Shown here piece by piece: positions 21,788 to 35,163 of a DNA stretch of 64,000 nt. Under the pieces are notes generated by a model, which saw only the letters and a program-made list of their open reading frames with translations, did no database searches and was not told the DNA's origin. The translations under genes and the position numbers were made by a program. Numbering within the stretch: the first letter of the stretch is position 1; every line of letters begins with the position of its first letter. Source of the stretch: Agarophyton chilense (taxonomy: Eukaryota; Rhodophyta; Florideophyceae; Gracilariales; Gracilariaceae); the NCBI GenBank assembly GCA_030374765.1, contig JARGXX010000079.1:434001-498000 (forward strand), in the 5' to 3' direction.

Positions 21788-22806
21788 GTAAATATCGAGC
21801 CACAAATCGTCGGTACACGTTACATAAGCCCAATAAAGAGCGTAATTGCTTCTGTGTAGACGGAGGTTGGGTTTCGCGGAGAGCCGCTATCCGTGTCTTC
21901 TGAATGGAAAGCGTTTAAGGCTTGAATACGTGTCCCGACTTAACGGTTCCATGGACCCATTTGCAATTCTTGACCATCAAGGTGATAGCTGTGATCTTTA
22001 GTTTTTTGAGAATCTCCTCGAAATGTCAAAAGTGGCTTCCTACATCTTGGGAAAAGATGACATATGATCCTAATAAACTAAAAAATTCTTCTACTTATAG
22101 CTTGAGAGCAAGACGTGCAAAGTACGAGGGAGAGTAGCTGGTGCGTCTGTTAAGCCAAATTACATTCTAATAAAATGGTAGAGACCGGGCGTGATCTGAA
22201 AATACGCCAATGAGCCATTGAGATGCGCAATACATATCCTGTAGATGTGCGCAAGAAGGACCGAACTATATGTATATATGGATGTTCAGTAGATGTACTT
22301 TCGACTTTCATTAGATATCCATCTGATGTGCACTGAATATATCCATTTGATTTTCTTTGGATATTCATTAAATGCGCGACAGATGTGCAATCAAATTTCC
22401 TTCAGATGCCCGTGATAGAGAGTGAAATTGTACGAAAAGAGGTACAAAAGATCAACTTCAGATGTTCATCGGATAAACAGTAGGGGCCAATAGAATTGTA
22501 GGCTTTTATGAAAGCGAGCTAATAGTACTTCGACATTTGTAACAATTCTGTTCCAATTGATATCCGTGTCATGTGCGTGCAAAGTGAACCAGTCCTTCCA
22601 AATACCACCATATAAATGGCTAATATATAAATATAAACTCTATTTGCATGGTAACAAGTATCAGGCTATATAGCGCTCAAATTGATGCTAAAATGTTGAT
22701 ACGATATGCCATCCGGGAGCTGTTGCGATTTTGAATTGCTTCGTTTGCACAGTTGCTACGCCTCATAATATTATTTTCGCTCTGGGTCGTCCATAGGGGC
22801 CCCATT
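21788..22806. other. No gene seen; AT-rich with degenerate GATG-type repeats
   Basis: Between about 22200 and 22480 the motifs TAGATGTGC, TGGATATTCATT and CAGATGTTCATC recur at roughly 20-25 base intervals. They are too diverged to define a unit. Nothing else is recognisable. Confidence 0.4.
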
Positions 22807-25800
22807 TTAGAGAACAACGCCAAACTCCAATCCCCTACCGAACATCATATCTATTCTGCAGGGATCCAAAAAGCCTCTCCGGCCACCATAGTCAAAGAAT
22901 CTGACCAGACGTTTTATGCAGTGAATATATTCTACTGTCCTACGACTATCACAAACTGATCCCCTCCGCGGCCCATTCCCAAGACGAACTGATAGAACAC
23001 CTGTCACTCTGTCTACAGATAATCCATACTGCCAGTCGACACGCACAACTTTCATGGATTTCGAATGAATTAGTTGCTTATCGGTGCGCCGGTAGGAGAC
23101 TGACAGTTCCCATATCTCATTCACGCAGCCGTAATAGACTGTACAGCTCATGATTTCTCCGTCTACTGAGCCATCCTCTCCTTAATTGTCAAAATTTCCA
23201 GCAATCCAGAAACGCTGCCTAGCCCTGCATCCGTTTTGTTGCTGGGGATTTGCGAATTGTTTCAAATTTTCCGACGGGAATGCTTCTGAACCATCCGAAA
23301 CCTCAACGTTTTTGAATGTCTTCATGAGATCAATTTTGACATTAAATGCAGTGATCGGTAGCACATTCATGGTATATGTCAGTGCTTGCGTTCTTCTGCC
23401 CTCCCCACCAACCACCACTCCCAGGCAACCCAGTTTACTAACGCCAAAATACTCATGACCCATTGCATGTAAGTCATCATCGACCTCCAACTCCTCGTCA
23501 TATCCAAGCTCTTCATCAGTGGTATCTTCCTTAGAATCACCCTCTCTGGATGGACCGTACTTAGAGAGGCCCATGCCACCGTTTAACAGCCTTAGACAAA
23601 ATATGTGCAGCGTCTTGTGCTATAAATTTGCTCCGGGGTGTAATATTGACTGCACCATATCAGAAATACCTCCGGCTACTCTTTCAGTGCTAAATTGCGA
23701 AACGTTGACCATTGGACCACATTCATTCATCATTGACGGGAAGTGTATTATGTGTGTTGTTGGAGTTAGGCAAAATGTGTGCTTCGAGTCAATAAATAAT
23801 ACTTCTGCAAACAGGACATACATGTGTTGAAGAATCTTTTTTAGATCTTCAATATGTGTCCTTCATGGTACAGTTTCGAAAATGATGTGCGTTGCGTCGG
23901 TGGTCAATGCCCATAGTTTTGTTATCCGTGAATTAAAACGTCTTCCGTGGAATACAATGGGTCCATACAACAGCGAAAGGCTCTTGGAATGTTCAAACTT
24001 ATAGGATGAGAGTTACTCATATGATTGAGGCGCCCTGCCTCACATAGAAATGATATCATGGGAGCCGCTCTCCAGTGATTCATTTATTGTCCGCAGAGTA
24101 ATTTGGGATATTACGGAAGATGATCTATTGGCTACACAATCCAGGTGAGTACCAATGTAAAGTGCGTTCAAGTGCTTCACTCATCCCAGGAGCCACTGAT
24201 GCATAATGTCATATGGAGAACCGTTAAGAATGTCGAATGATAATCGAGAGATATAAGGTCTTCGCTTCATCCCACTATCTTTCATGATGCTTTCAATCAC
24301 TGTTTAGATGCTACCTCGTCTTGCCGAATCCAGCTTACTCCATCCTTGCTGCATTCCAGTTCGTGTTGTGAAACTTGCGCATTCAATTCCAATCAAAGCA
24401 CTCTTGCCTCCGACCATCACTCCTTGTTTTGCCAAATTTGCCTCCTGACTTCCAAAATCAGGTTTCATCAAATTCCTACCTCTTGATAGACCAGTTAGTT
24501 TCTATTTCCCGTGGCACTTCCGACATGGCTTGAGAGCGTTACGACCCTTCAATCAGAGATCCGTACTAGCAGCTGGCCAATCCGCTGTGAAGAACATGAC
24601 ATATACATAAATACTGCGATAGACACCGTCCGCATATTTCACGAAAATACCTGTTTCTAAATTGCAAAGGTAATCCACGACAGGTTTTAAGAACATACCA
24701 AATTGTTGAGGAGTATGCAATCCTGGTACGAAAGCTGGCTACAATGTGTCACAGGACTTGAAACGCTGTTCCGGGCAGAGGTTCAGAATGACAAATATGA
24801 TGGGCTAGATTGACCTCAGGCCGCGGTTTCCTCTGAATATTTCCAATCCACCCGATGACATTGTGAGAAACACGAACAGATCTGAGTTGTGGTCGCAGTT
24901 CTGCAGTCGGTTCCCATATGCACGACGGAAGTATGCTCCATCGTAAAATTCGCTAAGATATTCCGAACGGCCTCTCCTAGCTGCTTTTCACGCTTATTGA
25001 CAGACAGTGAAAAGGCTGCTAAAAGAATCAGGCTTAGCGCACATGAGCGTAATCTGGTCTGATATAGTAGTATACCAAAATCTACAACCGGCGGGTACGG
25101 ATTCCTAGCAATGCCTACTTGGGCAGGATTTATCTGCTGCAAACTCGTTGAGAATGGGAGCATGTCGATGCGGAGAGGTTACACCGTACGATTTTCTGAT
25201 TCCCGACTGTTTCAGAGGGAACCGAATCACAACCTTGTAGCTGTACTTTGAAGAAAGTACGTTTGTCTGAAGAAAGACTGTCGTCTGCCTTTTGGAAAGA
25301 CCTTCCAGTTTAACAACATGTAAGACGTCTAGAAGTCGCGGCGCTTCCCTTCGCTTTGCATCATAAACTTCCGGTATGGCCCAATCATCAGTGTCCTCTG
25401 AACTGTCGTATAGGCTGCATTCATAATCTTGATCGTATTTTCCAGGTTTTTCTTGCGCTTCGCTTTGTACACTTGTTCTGAAGGTCTCTGAATGACCCTG
25501 TCCTGGCGTTTTGTGGTGATTGGTGAAAGCTTGTTGCTGGTGGTGGACAATTGTCTCGGTGTGGTGAAGGCCAAACGATTCATTCTGATACAAATTCTCA
25601 TCTTCAGTGCCAATGAGACCGCGGGGGTCTGTGTTTTTCGAGATGAGATCAACGATGGCGCATGTTGTTGAGTCCACGAGAGGTCTGGAGATAGTAAAGG
25701 GTTCTCTCCTCGCTGTTAGTTTGCGCCGGCGTCTCTTCCGGAAGCGTTCTGCCATTTGAATGCCCGAGCCACGGCTTTCTCCATACATAGGCTGGTTTTC

Positions 25801-26079
25801 GTCAGCGCAATGGTCAGCGGAGAGGCTTATCTCAGGAGGAGAGCGCGGTTGGTGGTTTTCTTTGTTTCGGTTGGTATCATTACTAGTAAGGTGGGCGGTG
25901 GAAATCGGCCCTCGCTTTAGAATTCTACTTATTATATGACCCATTCTGAAGTACTTACCTTTTCTGCTGAGAATACCAACAGCTACGCTGGCATAGAGAA
26001 GAATGGCGAAGGTAGGTCGAGACGGAATAAGGGAAGAGAAATACGAAGGTAATAAAACGTAGCGGGGGTTTCTGATCAC
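22807..26079 (-). pseudogene. Tnp2/Plavaka-like (CACTA-type) transposase relic in one frame
   Basis: A single minus-strand frame from 26079 to 22807 (about 1,090 codons) reads like one protein interrupted by well over ten stops but no frameshift. Landmarks in order: a basic, disordered N-terminus; LEGLSKRQTTVFLQ; FYDGAYFR; a region in which the Trp of a WPI motif is replaced by TAG (24793-24795); PEQRFK; FGMFLKPVVDYL; VYVMFFTADWPAAS; KPCRKCHG; DILNGSPYDIMHQWLLG; then HIIHFPSMMNECGP followed by SQFSTERVAGG. This order matches Tnp2-type transposases of CACTA and Plavaka elements, including the Cys pair and the terminal P-x4-FS-x-E-R-x-x-G motif. Terminal repeats were not found. It is a dead DNA transposon. 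Confidence 0.65.
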
Positions 26080-26131
26080 AACTCATGGAAGACTCCAGAT
26101 TTTACGCCAGCCAGAATGAATAGGTGCTCAA

Positions 26132-26791
26132 GTGTCTGAAAGAGATTTACTGGAAGTCCTAGCTGGTTTTGTTAAATTCCCGCGCTTCTTGTCGAAACCA
26201 AACTGTACGCCGCCAACGAGAATATTTAAGATGTACGAACGAGAGCAGATCAATGTGTTTTTCGTTCCTTCGTGTTCTCTCAACGAGTCCCCAAAGGTCT
26301 CTGTAGCTTCTTTTGGCTTTTTTTCAGCCGATCTTTGCCACGATTCATACCATTGGCTTGGTTTTACTGGAGTTGGAAACAGCTTTTCAAATATGCTGGA
26401 ATCGCTAGAGAACCTCAGCAATCAAGCCGATCAATCACAGGCCTTGGAACGCTTTCTAAGCATCCCAACCCGATTAAAATCCAGACGTAAGGATAAGAAT
26501 GGTTTGGAAGGAAACGGATCCCAGCGCCGTATGAGACAGATTTTCAATGCAAAAATGGCTTCATACGAAGATAAAGATTATGATGAAAATCATCCGATTT
26601 CTGCAGAATTCTTCTATGCTGTCTTGCGCAGCATTCGACATCACGTTTGTGATGTTCGGAAGGTTGCCGATGATGGAAGCTTAACGTATCGCTCATTGCA
26701 AAAGAATTATCCTCTTGTCGTGACGAAACTTCGTTCCAAAATGGAAAAGCACTACAACATATTGAAGAACGCTGAAGGGCTAACCTTCTAA
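26132..26791 (+). CDS. Hypothetical 219-residue protein diverging from the transposase relic
   Basis: An uninterrupted frame starts at 26132 (TTG-type first codon; the first ATG in frame is at 26231, giving about 186 residues). It begins only 52 bases from the start of the transposase relic on the other strand. The C-terminal half is basic and helical (RRMRQIFNAKMASYEDKDY, SIRHHVCDVRKVADDGS, KLRSKMEKHYN), which would fit a DNA- or RNA-binding protein. No family is recognised. Being open beside a relic with many stops, it is either a younger host gene or the accessory protein of the transposon. Confidence 0.4.
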   Translation: MSERDLLEVLAGFVKFPRFLSKPNCTPPTRIFKMYEREQINVFFVPSCSLNESPKVSVASFGFFSADLCHDSYHWLGFTGVGNSFSNMLESLENLSNQADQSQALERFLSIPTRLKSRRKDKNGLEGNGSQRRMRQIFNAKMASYEDKDYDENHPISAEFFYAVLRSIRHHVCDVRKVADDGSLTYRSLQKNYPLVVTKLRSKMEKHYNILKNAEGLTF

Positions 26792-28329
26792 TTCAAGACG
26801 CGTATCTACTTGATCGTAACTACAAGAATTGTCGCAGGACTTCGACAGATATGAAAGGGGATAGCCCAAATGGCATTGCTTCTCAACCAAAGAACACAGA
26901 TTCGGCTGCAAATTATTTCATCGCAAATGCCAGGGGTCCCTACCTGATTGAGTCTGGTGATGAAAGTATTCCGGTTCAGGTCGTAACAGGAAGAATTCAT
27001 GACCGCAGTACTCCGCTTTGTCAGGAGCAGCCAACCTCTTTGAATACTCCGAGTCCTGGGATCTCCTCGCAACATGGTCTTGTTGCAGCGAGACCACCTC
27101 AGCAATCTTCACTCCACAAAACATAAGAAAAAGGCGCTTTGGTAAGGGAACTGGTACGAACCACTCACTCAAGCGCCGCAGGCGTTCGTATAATTTTGTT
27201 TGAATTATACGTGTGCGTGAGGAGACTAAGACCTAGGGAAGAGAAGACCAGCAATTTATTCCGTAACAGGGGGCTGTATTCGACGAGCTCGTAGATGAAG
27301 ATGCGTAAATCTGATCCTGCTTCACTCATTGCACAATATCTCATTAAACACATACACGATTCCTCCCGACTTCAAGCCCGCCACCCTCTCTATAAAAGTT
27401 GTTCAAATTTTTGAGACGTAGGATCTTCTATTGGTTATTATTGAACCTCATCCCATCCCCAGCACCCTGCGAGGAAGTGCTCGATCCCACATTCTATCCT
27501 AAAGCTATTTTTCCCCTCCTCCCCCAATGCTACGCTTTCGAGCTTCCCGCTCATCAATTACCTCCTTTGCACAACTCATCCTAAGCATCCAATGCGCCAC
27601 TCATCAATGTGAACGTTCGTGACTTACGCGGCTGCCCAGTTTGTTGGCCTTGCCCAAAGGGGAGCCAATGCAAAGCTAAGAACACCGGCATAACCGCAGC
27701 GAACACCTTGGACTTGGCGCACGCACGGATTCGCCGCAACGTTCTAGTAGAGGGCGGCAGCACGATGGTGCCGGTCGAGGATTGCATCGTGGCAATGGCC
27801 TTCGGAAAGAGCTGTGTGGTGACGCAAAAAGACGCAATGAGGTGCGATGGAACGCGTGGCGTTCATTGCATGCGGAGAGGAAGTGCTGCGGCTTGAAGAA
27901 AGTGCAGCGGCTTGGAGGATTGCGACGGCGTGGTGTAGTGCAGCAGAGCTTTGAAGTGAGGTAAGATGTGAGAACGAAGCCTGTTGCAGCTTTGGCGTTC
28001 GAAGAGCTCAGGCGATCGTAGAGGTCACTTGACGGGCTACGCCGTCTTATTCGCCAAAAAGGCCCCCTTCCTTTCAAAGATTCCGGGTTCTAGCACTACA
28101 TCTCCCAACAGCAGGCTGGTCTGGCCGTTGAATTGGAGTTTGAGAAAACCCACTCTTTGTTTTCTTATATATTCTTGCTGGTCTTCTCTCTTCCCGAAGG
28201 GCTTCATAAGTTGTCTTGATACAATTCAGATCCTTCGCAGGAAGTGTACAGTCTGCAATGAAATGGTGTTCTACGTATCCCGAATATCATATCAAACCAT
28301 CACGACGGGTTAAAAAAAATTAGGTTGTG
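26792..28329. other. No convincing gene
   Basis: Short open frames on both strands (for example 27609-27896 plus, 27676-28077 minus) overlap each other and have biased Arg/Ser/Cys composition typical of chance frames. I see no transposon match. Confidence 0.4.
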
Positions 28330-29510
28330 AACGATGGAGCGTACGAGTATCCGCCCATCCGGGTTTCCCGTTCTTCTATCCTCCCTGTGCGGATACAATT
28401 TCTGGACGGTACATGTAGCGCCGGCCCTCCATTGCCATAAGGGCTTCTTCGTCTTGAGACTTTGGGTGTGGTAGGTTTACTATGGGTATGGGTGAGTCCA
28501 AGAATTCTAATAAATGGACCGCCTCATCATGCCAATTAGTTCCTACTGAGGCCAATGACTAATCTCAGAAGCCTACTGTAGATTCCAGATGTAGCTGTTT
28601 TCTGCTCGGATTTCATATCGCACAGCTCTTCTCCCTACCACCTAGAAGTAAGAAACGCCACTGAGCTGCGGAGGTGACCTTGCGCTCTTACCGTACTCAC
28701 TTCAGCTTGAGAAAACTGCACAAATACCAAAAAGAGGACAAGCCCATCTTTTTCTTAGTATTGAGCTCCCAACTATTTAATGCTCTGGTGCAACCCGTAC
28801 ATGTACAAGGTGATTTTTTCTTCCGTTGAGTAGACATTGTCACCGCGGACTGAAACTTTGGAAAGCCTTGGGCTGTTCTCAGCTTGGTCCGCATAAGACT
28901 TTTAGGTTGCGCCTTTTAGGCCCAAAACTTCTTGACGTATTGCCTTTCATTTCGCCTAATTGCGCAGCAAGTACTGCACAGCCACCGGGCAGGAGGTAAT
29001 CCCGCCTTCATCGGCTGTCAGCGATTCGCAAATGGAGCGATATTGATCTAAAGAAAAGCCCTTCAAATTAATCCATTAAGACTTTTGTTTCACCCATTTC
29101 TAAAGTCACTGGTACGGCCATGAATCGGGTGAGAAACTATATAACGAGAATTGGGGGTTCTCAATCAAAGGTCAGGTCATTAAGGCCGATCTGCAATTGC
29201 TTACTCTGGTCCCTCACGTTCGCGATTTCGCACCCTCAGCGCTTCTCGCTCTTTACCTTCAGACTGTAGTATCTGTAGGTCAAAACCTTTCCATACAGTG
29301 GATTTCTGCACGGCAGGACCTTTAATCGTCTGTAAGGAAAGCGTTTCATTTCTCAGTACCAACGAAGACGTGTTCTTCTGCCTAGATCTGAACATTCGAT
29401 AATCATCATCGCTGTCGTTGTCATCTAACGTAACCAAATCATCGGAAATGTAAGTACTGACTACCAGAATTACGGGCTGGCCGACAGGTCCGCGAAATTT
29501 TCTGGTTCGG
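28330..29510 (-). pseudogene. gag: Relic of an A-family gag
   Basis: Read on the minus strand, this matches element A from about 1790 to 2870 in order: the Ser/Asp-rich spacer with SRQKNTSS, the segment read as VRNRE, the capsid-like region with the counterpart of AYFS-type residues, the GGCGTTACCTC-like block near 28990, and the segment just before the zinc knuckle. It is heavily diverged with indels. It abuts the 5'-truncated end of element C at about 29.5 kb. Confidence 0.7.
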
Positions 29511-29549
29511 TGGCTCGCGGAGTCGCCAAATAAGCCAAATGGATGCAAC

Positions 29550-30616
29550 TAACCATAACGGAAAATTTCTCGGGTTCCGTTCCCATCGCTGTCCTAAGCA
29601 TTCTCAGTTTGTTCCGTACAGCCAGTGATCAGAATGGTGTCCACGAGGGCGCCGCTCTGTACTTTTTCCAATTGTTCCTTACAGGATAGGCGCTGGACCG
29701 AGTTGTTTCGAAGGTATCTGGAACAATTGACCTCGTGGGTGCTCAAGACCGTGAGCTCCTCAGGTCATACTCCCAGGGTGTTCAGTACCTATTGGAAACC
29801 TACGCCACGGATGACGTCATAATTGATGCCCACCAGTAAGTCATCTCCTTTAAGCAGAGCTCCAAAATGACCGAATCGGCTTTCGCAGACGACCTATGGA
29901 AGAAGTATTACCGATGTGGAAACATGTTCTCCGAAGGACGGCTTAAACGTCACTTCATCACGGGATAGCTCCCTGCCATTCGGGCACATGTGCGAGATTA
30001 CCACACGGAAAGCCCGCAATTCTCCTTCCGAAGGCTCGTTACCTACGCCGAGGGTTATGGAAAAATCTACAGGACTTCCAGGCACAACGCTGATAAAACC
30101 AGAGGACACGCAACTCTATTTCGTAAACCCAACCAAGGCCATTTGGCTAGCTCCACGTAGTCGGACATGGATGCATCACTCCATTACGCAGATTCGGGAG
30201 ATGTCTTCGCGGTCAATTTCAGCGCTTCTCCGTCCGGGCCCCCATCATATACCTCCCAAGGCACTACAGCGACCCCTGGACCACCCATACCCAAGTATTC
30301 TCTCTATCCGCCCCCCCGCAAGGACGTCTTTGTTCGCTCCCCAACGGCTTGCTTCCTCTGCCTTTCCGTAACCCAACCTTGTGACTGTACGAGATATTTT
30401 CCTGAGAGCCCACGGAAAAACCTCCTAGCCCTAAGGGAAGAGAATTTCTCGGTGGGAAGATCCGAAGGGATGTATAACAGGGCACAGCATCGAGCCACAG
30501 GGACCCTTGGAAGCTCACGCTATGCCACGCCTCCGGATACTCTGATCAAAGCCCCACAGGTCCACGCCATTGAAGACCCTACGGACGACCCCGAGGAAGA
30601 ATCCTATCCTCAATAA
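29550..30616 (+). pseudogene. gag: Element C gag, 5'-truncated and broken
   Basis: Reading frames together show a Ty3-type gag core: LFPTASDQ-like start, ETYATDDVIIDAHQ, SKMTESAFADDLWKKYYRCGNMFSE, LPAIRAHVRDYH and FRRLVTYAEG. In-frame stops interrupt it after LFLTG, DAHQ and FITG. A zinc-knuckle remnant (CFLCLSVTQPCDC) keeps the first two Cys but has lost the His. The tail ends DPEEESYPQ before TAA at 30614-30616. The N-terminus is missing at the truncation. Confidence 0.7.
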
Positions 30617-33600
30617 GAAACGGAAACCCCACCGGAAAACGCCTAGAGGGACGACTCGAGGCAAATTCTCCCTCTTTAAGCCCCTGCCACAACCGATTGC
30701 ACGTTTATGAGCCAAAGAGCTCCTCACTTCCCAATACGAGCCATCCACAATGGACCACTCAGGATGAACCATAATTAGAACACAGTGAAGACCCCGTCTG
30801 TATCCTCAGAAAAAAGAGATCTATAAAGTTCGAAAAACCGTAGAACTTCGTTCCAACAACTCTCGAGTGACCACAGCTCTATTGGACCCCTCTCTGGTTC
30901 CAATTTGGTCCATCGTAAACAACTCCCACTGAGTTGGCAAGATTTCGTTCAGGCAAGGAAGACCCCAAGGAGTACCGATGCATCACGTAGACCAATGGAC
31001 GTTAAAGAAATTGTACCACTTTACCTCCAGGTAGGAAAATTCAAAGTCCGCACGTGGTTCCTTGTATGTCCTAACTTAGGCGCCTAGGCAATCCTAGAGA
31101 CCTCCTTTATCGATCGATACATCAAGGTCATTTATCCAGGCCTAAAGAAAGTCGCGTTCTACCACGCACCTTCCATCTCCATAACTGGTTCCGCCCCAGG
31201 GCCAGAAGCTAACCGCAAACGAACGGTTGTCTCCAAAAACACGAAGTCTAATAAGGTTCGCATGTCAAAGGCCATAACGATACCGCCGATGACCTAAATC
31301 GCTGTATCGGTCCAATCCCAGTTCTCAGGTCTCGTAACGATTCAGAGCCACCCGAAAACGGTTCTGAAGCACCTTACCTTGATGGGCAATGGAGTAATGG
31401 ACATCCACCCCAACAGGTCCTTTTTGGTCACAATCAACAACTTCCGAGATAAACCTGTACGGCTACCTAAAGGTACAGTGATTGGTATCACTCTACCCGC
31501 ACCCGTGGCCATTTTAGAGGCCCAAGTGGATAACCTTGCGACGCAAACTCCCGAGGAGGACGTCGAATCTTGGGAAGGGACGATCGCTATTGGCGCAGAC
31601 TTCGAGTCTTATGGGCCCCAGATACTTGATCTCCTCAAGGAATACCAGGCCATGTGGTCAGTTAGATTGGGAGCAATCAGAGCCACTACACACCTCATTG
31701 ACCTTCAGGATGATGCTAGACCACAGTTCCAGCACCCGTACCGTACCGGCCGTAAGGATAGGTAAATTGTCGCCGACCAGATGGAAAAGATGTGCAAAGA
31801 TCAATTCATAGAGCCGGGGCCTCCAAACCGATCCGAATGGGCAAGTACCCTTGTCCTTGTGGCGAAGAAAGATAGCTCCGTCAGGATCTGTGTCGACTAC
31901 AGGAAGCCTAACGCACTAACCAAGAGGGTCTCATACCCGATACCCCTCATGGACGAGTGTCTGGATTCCTTAGGCGAAGCTGTCGTATTTTACACACTGG
32001 ACGCTAACTCGGGATATTGGAAAATATCTTTGTCCGAAGACGCCAGAGCGCTGACAACCTTTACCACCCATGAAGGTCTGTTCAGATTTACTCGCATGCC
32101 CTTTGGTTTGTGCACCAGCCACGTTCCAACGGGTAATGGACATTATACTGTCCAGAGTCAAATGGAAGCTCGCCCTTGTCTATTTGGATGACTTTATAAT
32201 CTTCTCACGGACCGTAAAGGAACGTTTTCGCCACGTGAAGAAGGTGCTAACAATCCTCCAGGACGCTGGAGTAACACAGCAACTCCGCAAATGCGCTTTC
32301 TTCCAGGCCTCAGTAAACTATCTCAGTCACGTCGTCCTCCCAGGAAAGCCAAAGGTGGCCCCACGGACAACGAATGCAATCCGCCAGACTAAGCCTCCTA
32401 GGACCCACACCGAACTACGATCCTTCGTGGGCTTGTGCAACGTTTCTCGACGGTTTGTCCAAGGGTTTGCCAAGATCTCAGCCCCTCTCAACGCGATGCT
32501 GGAGAAAGGAACACCTTGGGAGTTCGAAGCCCTAACGGACGACCAGTAAGAGGCATTTCAGACCGTAAACGACAAATTGCTGAATCCATCCATATTGGCT
32601 TTACCAAAGCCCAATAGGCCTTTCGTCCTGGACACAGATGCCTCTGATGTCCAAGTGGGTTGTGCACTGCTACAGGAACAGGAGTCACCGAAGGACTATC
32701 GACCTATTTGATACTCGAGGAGAACGATCACCAGCGCGCAGCTCAACTAAAGTACCACCTAAAAGGAATGTCTAGCCATCCTATGGTCCGTATTGACACT
32801 CCGTGTTACCTCGAGGGAACTAGGTTTACCATTACGACAGACCATGATTCACTCCACTTGCTACTCAATACGACCAATGCATCAAGTCGCCTCGCTAGGT
32901 GGCGCCTCAGGCTCTCCGAACATGACTACGAGATAACCTATAAGCCAGGCATAAAGCACTAGGCAGCAGATTCCGTCTTGCGAATCATTACCGATGGAAC
33001 TGATGACACCGCACTGGACGACCTTATTCCCACCCCCTTTACAGATGATGGACCTCAGGACTACACGGAAACAGATGACCCTATGGGTAAGGTGCAATCA
33101 CAGGATCCTGAGGTAAAGGAGAACGAAGTACACCTATTGGACTGGGAGAAAGTAGCGCCCTATTCGGCAGCACCTCAGGTTAATGCGATAGCCCCGGAAG
33201 AAAAAGAACTCCTCCCAATAGCTATTGAGGAACTCCTAAAGGCGCAGGTCGAAGACGGGCACTGCAAGGAAATAGCCCAATTGGTAGGAACCCAAGGATG
33301 CCTGTTCGTCTATGACCGATTTGGACTTCTATGTCGCCGCTCACCGCTGGATGGCGCACTACAACGGGTAATAACAACTTCGCTAAGGGCGCGATTCCTA
33401 TACCTCGCCCGTTTGCCCCGCTTGGCTGGTCACCCTGGAGGCCGACGAAAGTACCCGACCCTAAGGAAGTTCTGGGTCTGGCCACTAATGGCGCAGGATC
33501 TATGGCAAACTGCAGGGAACAGTGCATCGTTCGCACAAATGCGAGGGTCTCGCGCCAACCATCAGGCCAAATTGAATCTCTTCCCCGCTGCAGGTCCGAT

Positions 33601-34966
33601 GGAATTTATGGCAATGGATATACTTGGGCCTTTGCCTATGTCGTCCGATGGGAAACGGTTTGTTTCGGTTAAAACCAATAGCTTTACCAAACTTACCCGA
33701 GACCTACCCTTAGGGAAGACAACAGCATCCGATGTCGCCACGGCCTTCTTTTCCCACCGGGTATATCCATATGGCATGGCACTCTACCTCCTTACGGATA
33801 ACGGCAGCCCGTTTGTATCAAAATTCTTCTCCCATGTCTGTGGTACCTTAGGTATCAAACATGTGACCACCACGGCGTACCACCCGCAAACCAATGGCAA
33901 AACCGAACGCTTCAACCGCACTCTCCTGGACCGATTGGCGCACTACGTTTCGGAGCACCAATTGGACTCGGACGATTACGTTGAGCCAACGGTTTATGCC
34001 TACAACACACAGGTGCACGCTTTCACAGGGACAACACCGTTCGACTTAACGCTAACGAAAGCGCCGCCGCCGATAGCTGTTGACCTTCAGCAGTATATCA
34101 TACCCCAGGGTGTAACCGAAAGAATGAATCCAACCCAGGCAAAGCGCTACTCGTGCCGACGCATCGACCGCATTCCCCAATCTGCCAGAACTGTACTAAC
34201 CAAATCCCAACGGAGCTACAAGTGCAATTTCGACAAAGCCGTTTGGAACACACTGACCTTTGGGAAAGGAGACCTTGTTCACCTGGACCGGCCACCGAAG
34301 GACAGTGAGGAACTGGAGGACACCACGCGGAAGCTCTTACCCCGCTTTACGGGACTATAAAAAGTCCTTAAGGCCCATGAACACACCATCACGTGGCTAA
34401 TTGACGGCCTACAGGACACCGTGTCTATTGACCGCGTGACACGAGCTCCCAGTTTCTCCAAACCACCAAAGTCGCAGCCCCCTAACCCAACGGAAGCACC
34501 ACGACCTAAGGTCGACGCGCAAGTCTCCAAACCCCCTAAGGCAGTTCCCCCCGACTCGACTAGCCCGACGGACCCGATGGTCAACGCCAAGTACCATTAC
34601 CCATCTCTCCAAACCGACTCCGATGGATTCGCTCTTAGGGACCACACTCTCTTTCCGGAGAATGAACGCAAACTGGAATATTTGATTGAGCGCATCATCT
34701 CCGCCCGTCGGGGAGGAGATGGAAATATGCGCTATCGCGTCCGTTGGTTCGGCTACACACCTGAGGAAGACACTTGGCAAGAGGCTCAATCCTTTCCGGC
34801 TACTTTTATCGCCCACTACTGGCGCAGAATCAGCTACTCGGAGCGCGGCCCTCAGGAGGGGGCAACCATTGGACCGAATAATCCCAAAACGCCTCCCAAA
34901 CTGCCTCCCTACACGACGGTTCGCCGGAGCATGACGGTTTGTCGTAGCTCCTGCATCAGGACATAA
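30617..34966 (+). pseudogene. pol: Element C pol: protease remnant, RT, RNase H, integrase, chromodomain
   Basis: The protease is badly decayed; only its C-terminal part (WFLVCPNLG, SFIDRYIKVIYP, about 31050-31150) is clear. RT follows (ICVDYRKPNAL; YLDD near 32178), with a 5 bp deletion near 32108 relative to B that shifts the frame. RNase H (DTDASDVQVG near 32632) is scrambled around 32700-32800. The integrase is the best part: one frame of 460 codons (32978-34360) with the zinc region, MDILG near 33613, TDNGSPF near 33797 and the Glu of KTERFNRT near 33902. A stop at 34358-34360 separates the chromodomain (about 34675-34820; RVRWFGYTPEEDTW). Unlike B, the integrase Glu is intact. Confidence 0.88.
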
Positions 34967-35163
34967 GGTCAGTCCTTCGGAGACACCTCAGGAAGACCCG
35001 AAACGCTCTCAAGAATGAACGCTGTACAGGGGCACGCACGTTTGAGATACAAGAACGACCTTTGGAAAGCACAAGCATTAATTTATTCGACTAACTAGCA
35101 GAAATATAACAGCTCTCACCATGACCTCAAGGTCCTTGGAAGCGCTCGGAACACCAACAGGAC

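Noticed and set aside
27609..28077. Overlapping frames on both strands (95 and 133 codons)
   Set aside because: They shadow each other and show no motif or sensible composition.
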